Origin: Candidatus Acidiferrales bacterium
GTDB taxonomy: Bacteria; Acidobacteriota; Terriglobia; Acidiferrales; UBA7541
Length of the DNA stretch: 59,081 nucleotides
Direction of reading: 5' to 3'
Assembly (NCBI GenBank): GCA_030037525.1
Contig: JASHRC010000201.1
Coordinates: forward strand, 1 to 59,081
A program made the position numbers and the translations under genes. Shown piece by piece: positions 43,302 through 51,968 of this stretch; position 1 is the stretch's first letter; every line of letters starts with the position of its first letter. The notes beneath the pieces were generated by a model that did no database searches, was not told the origin of the DNA, and worked only from the letters and a program-made list of their open reading frames with translations.

Positions 43302-45470
43302 TTATCCGATTTGTGTGGACACGGCGACTTCGGCAGCGGGGAAGCGCATCACAAACCGCGCCCCCACAGGAGAGTTGTCCTCGATTCGGATGGTGCCGTT
43401 GTGCTCGGCGACAATGCGGCTGGCAATGGCCAAGCCGAGTCCGGTTCCGCGGCCCTTGGTGGAAAAGTGCGGGAGGAAAAGCCTTTCTTTATCCTCAGGG
43501 GAAACACCGTGGCCGCTGTCGGAGACCTCAATTTCGACGGCGTCGCCATCGGCCACCGCGCGGGTGGCCAGGTGTAGGCGGCGGATGGCGGTTCCTTCCA
43601 TGGCCTCGGCGGCGTTGTCGATCAGATTCGCGAGCACGGTGCCCATGAGTTCCGGATCGGCCTTGATGAGCGGGAGCGAAGCCGCCAGATCGCTCGATAC
43701 CGCGATGCCTTCCAGACGGCCGTCGAAACGGCCGAGCGCGGCCTGGACCATCGAATTCACGTTGGCGGCCACCAGGCGAGCAGCGGGGAATCGCGCAAAC
43801 TGCGAGAACTCATTCACCAGAGAGGAGAGCGTCTGTGCCTCTCGCTCAATCAATCCGGCGCATTCGGCAACAAGTTTCTCGAATTCCGAGTGTGCGAATC
43901 CTGGATAGGCGGAAGAGGCGCGATCCAGGTGACGAAGCAGCCGTTGTGCGGAAAGCTGGATCGGTGTGAGCGGATTTTTGATTTCATGCGCGATCCGCTG
44001 AGCCACTTCCTGCCACGCCGCGGCCTTTTGCGCCTGGAGAAGTTCGGTCAAGTCGTCGATCACCACTACAAATCCGGAATTCGACCGCCTCGGGCCCAGG
44101 GAGCTGACCGTCACGGCAGCCCGTACCAGCCGGCCGCCGGTGGCAATTTCAATTTCGCGAGACGCCGCGCCCATCCGCAGCGACCTGCGCATCAGGTGCA
44201 ACACGGCCCTGGCAGCTTCGTCTCCCAGCAATTCCGCGAGCGTGCGCGCCCCGCGCACCGATTCGCCCAGGATGGCCACCACAGCGCCGTTCACCCGCGC
44301 CACGTTGCCCGATGCATCCAGCGAAACGACACCGGTCGGCACGTTTTCAAGAATCGTTTCCATAAGGTTCCGGCGCCGCTCGCGCTCTTCGATGGCTTGC
44401 TCGAGGCTTTTCGTGAATTCGTTGATTTGCTTGCGGCCCTCGCTGAGCTGTTCGGTCATGCGATTGAACGAACGGACCAGAGTGCCGAGCTCATCGCGGG
44501 CCTGAACGTTAATGCGCTGGTCGAAATTCCCGCGCGAGATTTCGCCGGTGGCTTCGGCAAGCGCCTGGATGGGAACGGTCACCTGTTTGGCGAGGAACAG
44601 GGCGACCCAGGTGGTTGCGAACAGCAGGACCAGAGTAATGAACGCGAGTACCGCCAAAAGGATGCGTTTGTAATTGCGGAGTTGCTGCTTGAGAGCAAGA
44701 TAGGTTGTGGTTTGTGTCTCAATATCAGCGTAGCGGCTCGAGAAATCATCGGGCAAACGCCGCGCCACATAGAGCGTTCCCCCCCTCACGGGCGCAGTAC
44801 CCGCCAGGTACAGCTGCCCGTTCACTTTCCATACCTGGGCGCCGCTCTCGATCGTCTCGACGGGCCCAGGCGAGAGAGACCCGATTTCCGCGTGGGCGTC
44901 GCCGCCCGACGTGGCACGGCTGGCGACGACCTTCCCCGTCGAGTTCGCTACCCACCAAATATCCACCGACTGGCTGCGCGCCAGAAAGGCCGCATCGGGT
45001 GAGCCATCGACGACCGAGACCTGGGCCAACCGCGTCAGCTGCGCAAATTCAGAAGCCTCGAAATGCGAAAGCAGTGTTTGACTTTCCTCGCTGGCGATTT
45101 CCAGCGGGCGCGGGAACCAGAGATTCAGGGTCCGGTTGATCAAGGCATAGCTGAAAAAGAACAGGAACACGACGGGCAGCAGAGACACGCCCATGGCGCC
45201 CAACACCATCTTGACCTTAAACCGTGAGCCGAGTTGCCCGGTGCGCCGTTCCAGTCCCAGCTTGACTAGGTAGCGCACTAAGATCGATGCCAGCGTCAGC
45301 AGCGAGGCGCCGATGATCATCGAAAGCGCGAACAGGATGTAGGTGCTGGTTTGTCCGGTTTCGAGCGGAACTCGGAATGACCCCAGGGTGATTACCGCGG
45401 CGGCCAGCAAGACCACCACGACAAACATGGCGATCGGCCACCACTGCCGCTTGGGCTGAGCGCGCTCCAT
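43302..45470 (-). CDS. Membrane sensor histidine kinase, NtrY-like
   Basis: A 722-aa kinase with four membrane helices (about residues 12-32, 43-70, 88-112, 262-286) and an extracytoplasmic segment between the last two. A HAMP linker, a PAS-like domain (MRRNLMETILENVPTGVVSLD), the HisKA box HEIKNPLTPIQLSAQRLLRHL with the phospho-His, and an ATPase domain with NLIDNAAEAM, DSGHGV and GTGLGLAI follow. It phosphorylates the adjacent NtrX-like regulator. The signal is unknown. One base separates it from the upstream glycosylase gene, so the two are co-transcribed. Confidence 0.92.
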   Translation of the reverse strand: MERAQPKRQWWPIAMFVVVVLLAAAVITLGSFRVPLETGQTSTYILFALSMIIGASLLTLASILVRYLVKLGLERRTGQLGSRFKVKMVLGAMGVSLLPVVFLFFFSYALINRTLNLWFPRPLEIASEESQTLLSHFEASEFAQLTRLAQVSVVDGSPDAAFLARSQSVDIWWVANSTGKVVASRATSGGDAHAEIGSLSPGPVETIESGAQVWKVNGQLYLAGTAPVRGGTLYVARRLPDDFSSRYADIETQTTTYLALKQQLRNYKRILLAVLAFITLVLLFATTWVALFLAKQVTVPIQALAEATGEISRGNFDQRINVQARDELGTLVRSFNRMTEQLSEGRKQINEFTKSLEQAIEERERRRNLMETILENVPTGVVSLDASGNVARVNGAVVAILGESVRGARTLAELLGDEAARAVLHLMRRSLRMGAASREIEIATGGRLVRAAVTVSSLGPRRSNSGFVVVIDDLTELLQAQKAAAWQEVAQRIAHEIKNPLTPIQLSAQRLLRHLDRASSAYPGFAHSEFEKLVAECAGLIEREAQTLSSLVNEFSQFARFPAARLVAANVNSMVQAALGRFDGRLEGIAVSSDLAASLPLIKADPELMGTVLANLIDNAAEAMEGTAIRRLHLATRAVADGDAVEIEVSDSGHGVSPEDKERLFLPHFSTKGRGTGLGLAIASRIVAEHNGTIRIEDNSPVGARFVMRFPAAEVAVSTQIG

Positions 45471-45471
45471 C

Positions 45472-46242
45472 TCAGCGGCCCTCCTCGAGATAGCGGCCGA
45501 GCGGACAGGCTTGGCACAGCGGCTTCTGCTTTCGGCAAAAACTCTTCCCGGTATTTACGATCAGCGCGTGGAACTCGTTGAACCAGCGGCTGTTTCCCGG
45601 CGAATGCCGCTCAAATATCCAGCGGACATCTTCGTAACCAGCCTTTTCGCCGATCCAGCCGTGACGCGCGAGCAAGCGCTTGGTATAGCCATCAGCGACC
45701 ATGACCGGGTGCTCGCCCGCGTAGAGCAGGATCGAATCGGCTGTTTCAGGCCCCACTCCGAAGATACCCAACAGCTTGTCGCGCAGCACGATGGTGGGCG
45801 TCTCGAACATGCGCCGCAACGAACGGCCGTACTCGCGGTCCAGAAACTGGCAGAACGCTTTGAGTTTCCGTGCTTTCTGGCGGAAATAGCCGGAGGAACG
45901 AATGAGCTCCTCTAATCGGGTGGAAGGAACCCGTTCGATTGCCGCTGGGGATAGCAACCCGGCCGTCCGCAGGTTTGTGATGGCACGTTCCACATTGGCC
46001 CACGAGGTGTTTTGCGTCAGAATCGCGCCGACCACGACCTCAAATTTCGTTTTTCCCGGCCACCAGTGCTGCGGTCCGAACCGGGTAAAAAGCGAGTTGT
46101 AATACTCATCGAGCGGCGGTGCGCCGTCGGTCGGCGCCGTTCTCGGGAGGCTTGGCCCGCCGGCGCGCGTTTTCCGGCCGGTTAACGCACTTGGGAGCGC
46201 CCGAGGACTCGGACCAAAGGCGGTTTTTGCGGCGGATCTCAC
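45472..46242 (-). CDS. Endonuclease III-like HhH-GPD DNA glycosylase
   Basis: A 256-aa base-excision repair protein. FEVVVGAILTQNTSWANVERAI starts the HhH-GPD domain. The hairpin is GIFGVGPETADSILLYA, and the catalytic Asp lies in VADGYTKR. The EndoIII lyase Lys position reads Glu, so a monofunctional glycosylase is predicted. The C-terminal Cys pattern is CRKQKPLCQACPL, then Leu where the fourth cluster Cys is expected. The track ORF starts at a TTG (46365). I prefer the GTG at 46242, which follows GAGGAG and removes a low-complexity extension. Overlap with ntrY is nearly direct (1-bp gap). Confidence 0.82.
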   Translation of the reverse strand: MRSAAKTAFGPSPRALPSALTGRKTRAGGPSLPRTAPTDGAPPLDEYYNSLFTRFGPQHWWPGKTKFEVVVGAILTQNTSWANVERAITNLRTAGLLSPAAIERVPSTRLEELIRSSGYFRQKARKLKAFCQFLDREYGRSLRRMFETPTIVLRDKLLGIFGVGPETADSILLYAGEHPVMVADGYTKRLLARHGWIGEKAGYEDVRWIFERHSPGNSRWFNEFHALIVNTGKSFCRKQKPLCQACPLGRYLEEGR

Positions 46243-46279
46243 AAGCTCCTCACGATAAATGTCGCCCGATCGCAAAGTC

Positions 46280-46295
46280 AAGCCACATGTGGCTT
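46280..46295. repeat. 16-bp perfect palindrome AAGCCACATGTGGCTT
   Basis: A perfect even palindrome between the serC stop and the glycosylase start. A second, CACAC-c-GTGTG, lies 8 bp away. Both could be operator halves or a transcript hairpin, and neither is followed by a T-run on the minus strand. Confidence 0.4.
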
Positions 46296-46379
46296 TTCGA
46301 CCACACCGTGTGTGATCCCGGATGAGACTGACGGTAACCAGGGGGGACGAGTCGAGTATCAGCAATCAGGAATGCTTCC

Positions 46380-47498
46380 CTAACCGTTCTTGCGTTCGAA
46401 TTCGCGCATGAAACTGACCAGGGCCTCGGCCGCATCGAGTCCCACGGCGTTGTAGAGTGAAATGCGGATTCCGCCTACCGAGCGGTGCCCCTTGACGCCC
46501 ACCAGGCCAGCGGACTCGGCTTCGGTGACGAACTTCGACTCAACCGCGTCGTTGCCTCCCGCGATACGGAAGACCACGTTCATCGACGACCGGGAGTCCC
46601 GCTCCACAGGCGAGCGATAGTATCGACTGGCATCGATTGTCTCATAGAGCAGCTTCGCTTTGGCTTGGTTGCGCTTCTCGAGGGCGGCGACACCGCCTTC
46701 GCCATCGATCCACTCCAGCATCAGTCCGACGACATAGACGGCAAACGTCGGCGGCGTGTGATAGAGCGACTTTTCCTTGATCTGTGTTTTGTACTGAAGG
46801 ATTTTGGCAGTCTGATGGCTGGCGCGCTCGGCCAGGTCGCGACGGATGATCACGATCGTAGTGCCGGAGGGGCCTAGGTTCTTTTGCGCCCCGGCAAAAA
46901 TCAATCCAAACTGCCGCACTTCCATCGACCGGGAAGCGATATCGGACGACATGTCGGCAATAAGCGGAACCGGGCCCGTGTCGGGAATTTCCCTCCACTG
47001 CGTGCCTTCGATGGTGTTGTTCGTGCACATGTGCACGTAAGAAGCGTCGGGCACGAGCGTGATTTCGTCTTTTCGGGGAACCCGCGTGAATTTCTCGGAT
47101 TCGGTTGAGGCAGCCATGCGGCAGCTCGCCAGCCTTTTCAGTTCTTCCATGGCTTTGGCCGTCCAGGAGCCCGTATGCAGCACGTCGACGGGCTTGCCTG
47201 GCAGATAGAGATTCATCGGGACCATCGCGAATTGCCCGCTGCCGCCGCCCTGCAGGAAAACCACCGCATACTCTTCCGGAACGCCAAGAAGGCGCCGGAG
47301 GTCTTTCTCGGTTTTCTCGTTGATGGCCTCGTATTCCGGCGAACGATGACTCATCTCCATCACAGACATGCCGGAGCCATGGTAGTCGAGCAGCTCCGCG
47401 CGGATGCGCTCCAAAACCGGCAGGGGCAAGGCCGCCGGGCCCGGATTGAAGTTGAAGACCCGCTTGACCCCCCGCTCCGACGCTAGGGAAGCTTTCAT
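46380..47498 (-). CDS. serC: Phosphoserine aminotransferase (SerC)
   Basis: A 372-aa PLP enzyme of class V aminotransferases that converts 3-phosphohydroxypyruvate to phosphoserine (also in the PLP pathway in some bacteria). It starts with FNFNPGPAALP, has MEMSHRSPEY and the substrate-phosphate-binding GGGSGQF. The PLP-binding Lys is in FAGAQKNLGPSG, and the C-terminus contains GHRSVGGIRISLYNAV. ATG 47498 follows GAGGA with good spacing. ATG 47507 overlaps its own SD. It heads the serC-glycosylase-ntrYX series on the minus strand. Confidence 0.95.
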   Translation of the reverse strand: MKASLASERGVKRVFNFNPGPAALPLPVLERIRAELLDYHGSGMSVMEMSHRSPEYEAINEKTEKDLRRLLGVPEEYAVVFLQGGGSGQFAMVPMNLYLPGKPVDVLHTGSWTAKAMEELKRLASCRMAASTESEKFTRVPRKDEITLVPDASYVHMCTNNTIEGTQWREIPDTGPVPLIADMSSDIASRSMEVRQFGLIFAGAQKNLGPSGTTIVIIRRDLAERASHQTAKILQYKTQIKEKSLYHTPPTFAVYVVGLMLEWIDGEGGVAALEKRNQAKAKLLYETIDASRYYRSPVERDSRSSMNVVFRIAGGNDAVESKFVTEAESAGLVGVKGHRSVGGIRISLYNAVGLDAAEALVSFMREFERKNG

Positions 47499-47639
47499 GA
47501 CGACCATTCCTCGCGCTCGAAATCCGCTGCGGGTTTAGGATAGCAGAAGTCGCCGGGAATTCGCGGACCGATCGACCGGCGTGGAGCGAAAGCCACTGCG
47601 GAGCGCCCGATCCGAGGGATTTCCACCCGGGTACGCGCC

Positions 47640-47668
47640 TTGAACTTTTAAGGTGCAACCGCTAGACT
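47640..47668 (+). promoter_or_regulatory. Sigma70-type promoter of the DUF507 pair
   Basis: TTGAAC (47640-47645), 17 nt, TAGACT (47663-47668). The start point would be near 47675, giving a ~28-nt leader before the ATG at 47703. Confidence 0.7.
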
Positions 47669-47702
47669 CGATTGAGTAGTCCTCGATTGCGGAGCCGTCG
47701 AC

Positions 47703-47984
47703 ATGCTTCTCTCGCGGGATTTTGTCGGCTACATGGCCAAGGAAGTGGTCAAGCGCCTGATCGCCGCCAAAATGATTGAAACCAAAGACGCCGAAGCCCT
47801 CACCCAGCAGGTCCGGCAGGTGATGGCCGATGAGGTGAGTGTCGAAGACCGGCTGAGTGAGGAAGCGCGCGAGATTTTGAGCCGGTATTCGGAGGAAATG
47901 CGCCGCACCGGCGTCTCCTACCAGGAGATGTACAAGAAGGTGAAAAGCCAGTTGGCGCGGGACAGGAAGCTCATTCTGCGTTGA
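47703..47984 (+). CDS. DUF507 family protein, first copy
   Basis: A 93-aa helical protein of the uncharacterised DUF507 family. The N-terminal LLSRDFVGYMAKEVVKRLI matches the family opening, followed by a long acidic helix (DEVSVEDRLSEEAREIL) and the terminal YKKVKSQLARDRKLIL. No signal or membrane segment is present. The second, diverged DUF507 gene begins one base after its stop, so the two form an operon and perhaps a heterodimer. Function is unknown. Confidence 0.88.
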   Translation: MLLSRDFVGYMAKEVVKRLIAAKMIETKDAEALTQQVRQVMADEVSVEDRLSEEAREILSRYSEEMRRTGVSYQEMYKKVKSQLARDRKLILR

Positions 47985-47985
47985 T

Positions 47986-48279
47986 ATGCGACTGAGCCGC
48001 GAAAAAACGGTCCGGCTTTCCCACCGCATCATTGACTTTCTGGTCGCGAGCCCCGCCGTCGATTTCGTCGAAGACCGCGATACCATCCGCCAGGAGATCG
48101 TCAATATTCTGACCTCGCTGCTGAAACTTGAGGAGCAAATCGACACCGAAGCACGCGCCAAAATCGGCTCTCAGAAAAAGGAGATCCTAGAGGGCAGCGA
48201 AGAATGGGATATCCTCTACCGCAAGTATTACTCGGAAGGACTGAAGCGCCTTGGCGTGGCTGAAACGCACGCCCACTAG
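47986..48279 (+). CDS. DUF507 family protein, second copy
   Basis: A 97-aa DUF507 paralogue. MRLSREKTVRLSHRIIDFL corresponds to the opening of the first copy. VDFVEDRDTIRQEIVNIL and the terminal DILYRKYYSEGLKRLGV are the middle and end of the family pattern. The two copies align along their whole lengths with low identity, implying an old duplication. Translation is probably coupled through the one-base gap. It converges with the M48 protease gene. Confidence 0.88.
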   Translation: MRLSREKTVRLSHRIIDFLVASPAVDFVEDRDTIRQEIVNILTSLLKLEEQIDTEARAKIGSQKKEILEGSEEWDILYRKYYSEGLKRLGVAETHAH

Positions 48280-48320
48280 GCTTGGAAGTCTCGATCCGCA
48301 GGCCACCCGACTTTCAAAGA

Positions 48321-49547
48321 TTACGGTTGTTGGTCCGTGTCATCGGGACGACGCTTGAGAGTCGGCCGGTCGCTGTCGTCGGAGCTTTGATCGGTCGAAG
48401 TCGACGTGCTATCGCCTCCCGAGGTGCTGCCTCCGTCGGTCGTTGTATTCCCGCCCTTGTTTTGTGAGGTGCGCTTCCGCAGGGTCGGCCGGTTGGGATT
48501 GTTGCTCTTCACCTTGACGTTGGCTTCGATTAACTGCAGGCGCGCCTTGACCGAATCGAACTCGGACGTGGAAACGATGTATTCGTCGCGCGCCGGAAGA
48601 ATCGTGGCAATTTCCTTTTGGATCGCCTCGATGCGGTCAGGTGTCGGCGGATGCGTGGCAAATGCTTTGGGAATCGTTCCCGGCTCTTTCCTTTCGTCTG
48701 CCTCAACTTTTTCGAAGAAGGCCACAAAGGAGTTGGGGTCGTAGCCGGCCTTATACATGTACTGGAGTCCCAGGTAATCCGCTTCCCGCTCGTCGTCGCG
48801 CGAGAACTTGAGGAAGGTCAGCGGAATTGCGAAATTCATGCCCTGGTAAATCGCGTATCCCGCCCAGGTGTAGGGAATAAAAATCATTGCCGGGATGGCG
48901 GCAAGGTTTACGAGTTCGCCTTTGGTGGCCTGCTTGGTGCCATGCCGCGCACATACGTGCGCGATTTCGTGAGCCATCACCCCGGCCAGTTCCGATTCCT
49001 CATCGGCGTGCAAAATCAAGCCGCTATTGACGTAGAAGAAGCCTCCTGGCAGCGCGAAGGCATTGACCACGTCGGAATCGATCACTTTGATCGTAAACGG
49101 CACGCGCGCGTCGGAGTTGCGTACCAGGTTCTGTCCTACGCGATTCACGTATTCGGTGACCACGGGGTCGTCAATGAATTTGGCGCTCTTATCGACTTGC
49201 TGCGCGAGCTGTTTCCCCAAAGCGATCTCGCGGTCGAGCGAGTAGAAGTCCAGACCCTTGCCGACATTGCGGTGGCCAATGGCATTGACATCGGCTTCGC
49301 TCCCGGGCTTGACATTGGGATTGTCCTGCTGCGGCACGGGCTGGGATGCAGTCGAACCAGAGGTCGACTGCTGGTCGGTGGTTTGCGGCTGGTTGGGCGA
49401 CGGTGCATCGGATGCCGGACCTTGCGAGGTGGGTTGCTGTGTGTTGGGCGACTGCTGCTGGGCCTGCGGGCGGGCGGCGGCAGGCATGGTAACCAGGGAA
49501 GCTGCCAGCAGGCTTGCCATCCACCGAACTGAAAACGAGTTCGTCAT
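48321..49547 (-). CDS. Exported M48 family zinc metalloprotease (BepA-like)
   Basis: A 408-aa protein with signal peptide (about 1-25) and a Gln/Pro/Ser-rich linker (26-85). The M48 catalytic domain has the zinc motif HEIAH (His193, Glu194, His197) and third ligand in EADYLG (Glu255). A low-complexity Ser/Thr/Asp tail carries two copies of a basic RPTL(R/K)(K/R)R motif. Such periplasmic M48 enzymes act in outer-membrane protein quality control. The usual TPR repeats of BepA are absent. A promoter with a perfect -10 lies upstream. Confidence 0.9.
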   Translation of the reverse strand: MTNSFSVRWMASLLAASLVTMPAAARPQAQQQSPNTQQPTSQGPASDAPSPNQPQTTDQQSTSGSTASQPVPQQDNPNVKPGSEADVNAIGHRNVGKGLDFYSLDREIALGKQLAQQVDKSAKFIDDPVVTEYVNRVGQNLVRNSDARVPFTIKVIDSDVVNAFALPGGFFYVNSGLILHADEESELAGVMAHEIAHVCARHGTKQATKGELVNLAAIPAMIFIPYTWAGYAIYQGMNFAIPLTFLKFSRDDEREADYLGLQYMYKAGYDPNSFVAFFEKVEADERKEPGTIPKAFATHPPTPDRIEAIQKEIATILPARDEYIVSTSEFDSVKARLQLIEANVKVKSNNPNRPTLRKRTSQNKGGNTTTDGGSTSGGDSTSTSTDQSSDDSDRPTLKRRPDDTDQQP

Positions 49548-49576
49548 GGTACCTCCGGGAGGAAACCTTGTCCGCC

Positions 49577-49582
49577 ATTATA
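49577..49582 (-). promoter_or_regulatory. -10 box of the M48 protease gene
   Basis: A perfect TATAAT on the minus strand (within gtgtataatgg), about 30 nt before the ATG at 49547. No convincing -35 lies 17 nt upstream. AGG-rich SD sequence (CCTCCCGGAGGTACC) follows. Confidence 0.5.
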
Positions 49583-49653
49583 CACCCACCTGGCGGTAAC
49601 CCTCGTGAGCTGTGTGATGGCGGGAGGGGCAAAAGAGTTTTCTTCGCTGCTGA

Positions 49654-49818
49654 CTACGAGCCATGAACGGGCGCGCCTTCGCCCTCCTGAAGCTGCTGCT
49701 TGATCCGGTCAATCTCATCGCGCAAGCGGGAAATGCGGCCGGCCACGGAGATCTGATAAACGAAGAAAACAGCCCAAACCGCCATCCATGCGGCGAACAA
49801 GAAATGGAAGTTCCTCAT
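49654..49818 (-). CDS. ccmD: CcmD-like heme exporter subunit (54 aa, not in ORF track)
   Basis: A 54-aa protein missed by the track because of its length: MRNFHFLFAAWMAVWAVFFV..., one membrane helix (about residues 5-24), then a short basic and acidic coiled segment (RISRLRDEIDRIKQQL). That is the CcmD plan, a small single-span protein after CcmC that helps release holo-CcmE from the CcmABC complex. AAGGAG lies six bases before the ATG and overlaps the end of ccmC, whose stop is two bases away. It is the last gene of the ccm operon. Confidence 0.85.
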   Translation of the reverse strand: MRNFHFLFAAWMAVWAVFFVYQISVAGRISRLRDEIDRIKQQLQEGEGAPVHGS

Positions 49819-49820
49819 AC

Positions 49821-50537
49821 TCAACTCCTTGCAACCGGGGCGAGGGTCGACCTTGCGTTTCCTCGCTCGGTGGCCACGCGTAGTTCGTCTAGTTCGTGAC
49901 GCAGTCGCTCGAGCCGGTAGCGGTCTAGCAGGACAATCAACATCAGCACAACCATTGCGGTCATGGAGATCATCAGGGTCCTGAGCATGGTGGAATTAAT
50001 CCCGGAGTTTGGCCCGCCGAAAATCACAGGCGCTGGATGCTGTCCTCGCGGCCACAGACGATTGGAGACATAGACAAGCGGTGCATCCAGGAACGCGAAG
50101 ATGCCGAAAACGGCCGACAGTGTGGCGCGCCTCGCCGGGTCCTCGATCAGCCCTCGCAACAGGAGGTAGGAAATGTAGAGCAGCCACAGGATAAAGCAGG
50201 TAGTCAGGCGCGGATCCCAGGTCCACCAGATGCCCCAAGCAGGCTTTCCCCAAAGAACGCCCGTGATCAGCCCGGCCGTACAGGACGTGACGCCGACTTC
50301 GACGGCCGAAACACCCAGCCAATCCCATCGGGGCCTACTGGTGAGCAGCCATCCGATGTTGGCCACGAAAGCAATCCCCAGTGCGATGAACATGGCGGTC
50401 CAGCATCCCAGGTGGAAGTAAAAAATGCGCTGGATTTCGTGCATCGTCCGCTCATCTGGCGCGATAAACAATGCCGCGTATCCGGCGACGAGCATGAGCC
50501 CGGCGGCAAGGACGGTGACTGGGACGCGAGCCTTCAT
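49821..50537 (-). CDS. ccmC: Heme transporter/handling protein CcmC
   Basis: A 238-aa membrane protein with six helices. The heme-contacting WWD motif reads WGKPAWGIWWTWDPRLT (about residues 85-101), and HEIQRIFYFHLGCW before it holds a likely axial His. With CcmAB it loads heme onto CcmE on the periplasmic side. The track ORF begins at 50810, but the added N-terminus overlaps ccmB. ATG 50537 gives MKARVPVTV and family length. It follows ccmB by ten bases. Confidence 0.93.
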   Translation of the reverse strand: MKARVPVTVLAAGLMLVAGYAALFIAPDERTMHEIQRIFYFHLGCWTAMFIALGIAFVANIGWLLTSRPRWDWLGVSAVEVGVTSCTAGLITGVLWGKPAWGIWWTWDPRLTTCFILWLLYISYLLLRGLIEDPARRATLSAVFGIFAFLDAPLVYVSNRLWPRGQHPAPVIFGGPNSGINSTMLRTLMISMTAMVVLMLIVLLDRYRLERLRHELDELRVATERGNARSTLAPVARS

Positions 50538-50547
50538 CGGACCGCGT

Positions 50548-51222
50548 TCACTCCTCCAGGAGAAAGTCGCTGAGCAGCCATGAGGCTGTAAGGAACACGA
50601 TATCAAATCCTGCCAATAATGCGAGCCACCCGCGGTCAAGCCCCGGTTCGGGCGCAAGAAGCGAGGCTGTGGCTTCGACCGCAGCAATGAGCAGCGGCGT
50701 GAGGATCGGCAGCAGCAGCAAGGGCAACAGGAGTTCGCGCAGGCGAGCGTGCGCCGCAATCGCGGAAAACACCGTGCCGGTGACGCACAGTCCGAACGTC
50801 CCCAGCACAATGACCAAGGTGAGCCTGCCCGCCACCCCGGTGAGCCCTACGTTGTACAGTATGGCGAAAACCGGTACGAGCACCACTTCGGCAGCAGATA
50901 GAAACAGAAAATTGGCCAGCATCTTGCCCAGCACGAGAGCGAAGGGAGAAATCGGCGCCATCCGCAGGGCGTCAAGTGTTTGGTTTACCTGCTCGCGTCC
51001 GAACGAGGGATGCAGCATCAGCGAACCGGAAAACAGAAAAGCGATCCACAACAGGCCGGGCCCCAGTCGCCGGGACTCAGCTGAGGTGGGATCGAACGAG
51101 AAGCTGAACAAGACCACAACGACAAGGGCAAAGACGATCGTGGCGTTTAGCAGCTCGCGCGTGCGGAATTCAAGGCGAAGCTCTTTTGCGAGCAAAATCG
51201 CCGCAGCTCGCGCTGTGCTCAC
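50548..51222 (-). CDS. ccmB: Heme exporter permease CcmB
   Basis: A 224-aa ABC-2-like permease with six helices. The start [26 protein letters not shown] and the conserved [30 protein letters not shown] are typical of CcmB. It partners with CcmA, with which it overlaps by four bases, and with CcmC. The complex uses ATP to release heme-bound CcmE. Confidence 0.94.
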   Translation of the reverse strand: MSTARAAAILLAKELRLEFRTRELLNATIVFALVVVVLFSFSFDPTSAESRRLGPGLLWIAFLFSGSLMLHPSFGREQVNQTLDALRMAPISPFALVLGKMLANFLFLSAAEVVLVPVFAILYNVGLTGVAGRLTLVIVLGTFGLCVTGTVFSAIAAHARLRELLLPLLLLPILTPLLIAAVEATASLLAPEPGLDRGWLALLAGFDIVFLTASWLLSDFLLEE

Positions 51223-51965
51223 GCCGGTTCCTCCGAACGCAGATCGGCGAGCAAAGGGCGCGGGTCGCCGCGGCTACCGCTATCGCGCTCAACGCGTCCG
51301 CCTGCCAGCGAAATGGCGCGTGTGGCCAAATCGAGCGAGCGGTGGCGCGTGTGCGTGCTGACCATCATGGTGATTCCGGAATGGTGGAGACCAGCCAGCG
51401 TGCTCGTGAGCCAATCCAGGCCTTGGCGGTCGAGGCCAGCAGCGGGCTCATCGAGGAGCAGCAGTCGAGGACCGTGCAACAGCGCCCGGGCGATGGCCAG
51501 CCGTTGGCGCATGCCTCGCGAGAACGTGCGGACCAGATGCTTGGCCCGCGAAAGAAGGCCGCAGGCCTCCAGCGACGCGGTTGCACGGCCCAGCGGTTCG
51601 CTCAAGCCATACAGGCGCGCAAAAAAGAGGAGGTTTTCCACGGCAGTCAGCTCGTCATAAACGAGGGGGCTGTGGCCGACCATGCCGATCAACCCGGTGG
51701 GTTGATGGTCGGGCGCAAGTCCGCCAAAGGACACTTTCCCGCGGGTCGGCTTGGTCAAAAGCGCGGCGATGCGCAGCAAGGTTGTTTTTCCCGCTCCGTT
51801 CGGACCGAGCAGTGCGACAAACTCGCCCGCGGCAATTTCCAGTGAGACCCCGTCGAGGGCGAACAGGGAGCCGAAACGCTTTTCGATGTGATCGAACGAG
51901 ATTCCCAGACCTGCGCTCGGAGGGGTGGAAACCACCGGTGCGGGCGCGGAAAGCGTGCCGGACAA
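51219..51965 (-). CDS. ccmA: Cytochrome c biogenesis ATP-binding protein CcmA
   Basis: A 248-aa ABC ATPase. Walker A is [13 protein letters not shown] (about residues 51-63), the signature [20 protein letters not shown] (about 145-164), and Walker [13 protein letters not shown]. It is slightly longer than typical CcmA, with an N-terminal extension of about 20 residues. It lies between a carboxypeptidase-regulatory-like gene and ccmB, with three-base and four-base junctions, so it belongs to the operon. Confidence 0.92.
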   Translation of the reverse strand: MSGTLSAPAPVVSTPPSAGLGISFDHIEKRFGSLFALDGVSLEIAAGEFVALLGPNGAGKTTLLRIAALLTKPTRGKVSFGGLAPDHQPTGLIGMVGHSPLVYDELTAVENLLFFARLYGLSEPLGRATASLEACGLLSRAKHLVRTFSRGMRQRLAIARALLHGPRLLLLDEPAAGLDRQGLDWLTSTLAGLHHSGITMMVSTHTRHRSLDLATRAISLAGGRVERDSGSRGDPRPLLADLRSEEPA

Positions 51966-51968
51966 TGC

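Noticed and set aside
49663-49899. 78-aa plus-strand ORF near ccmD
   Set aside because: It is the complement of the ccmD/ccmC junction; the minus-strand reading gives an SD, a membrane helix and operon context.
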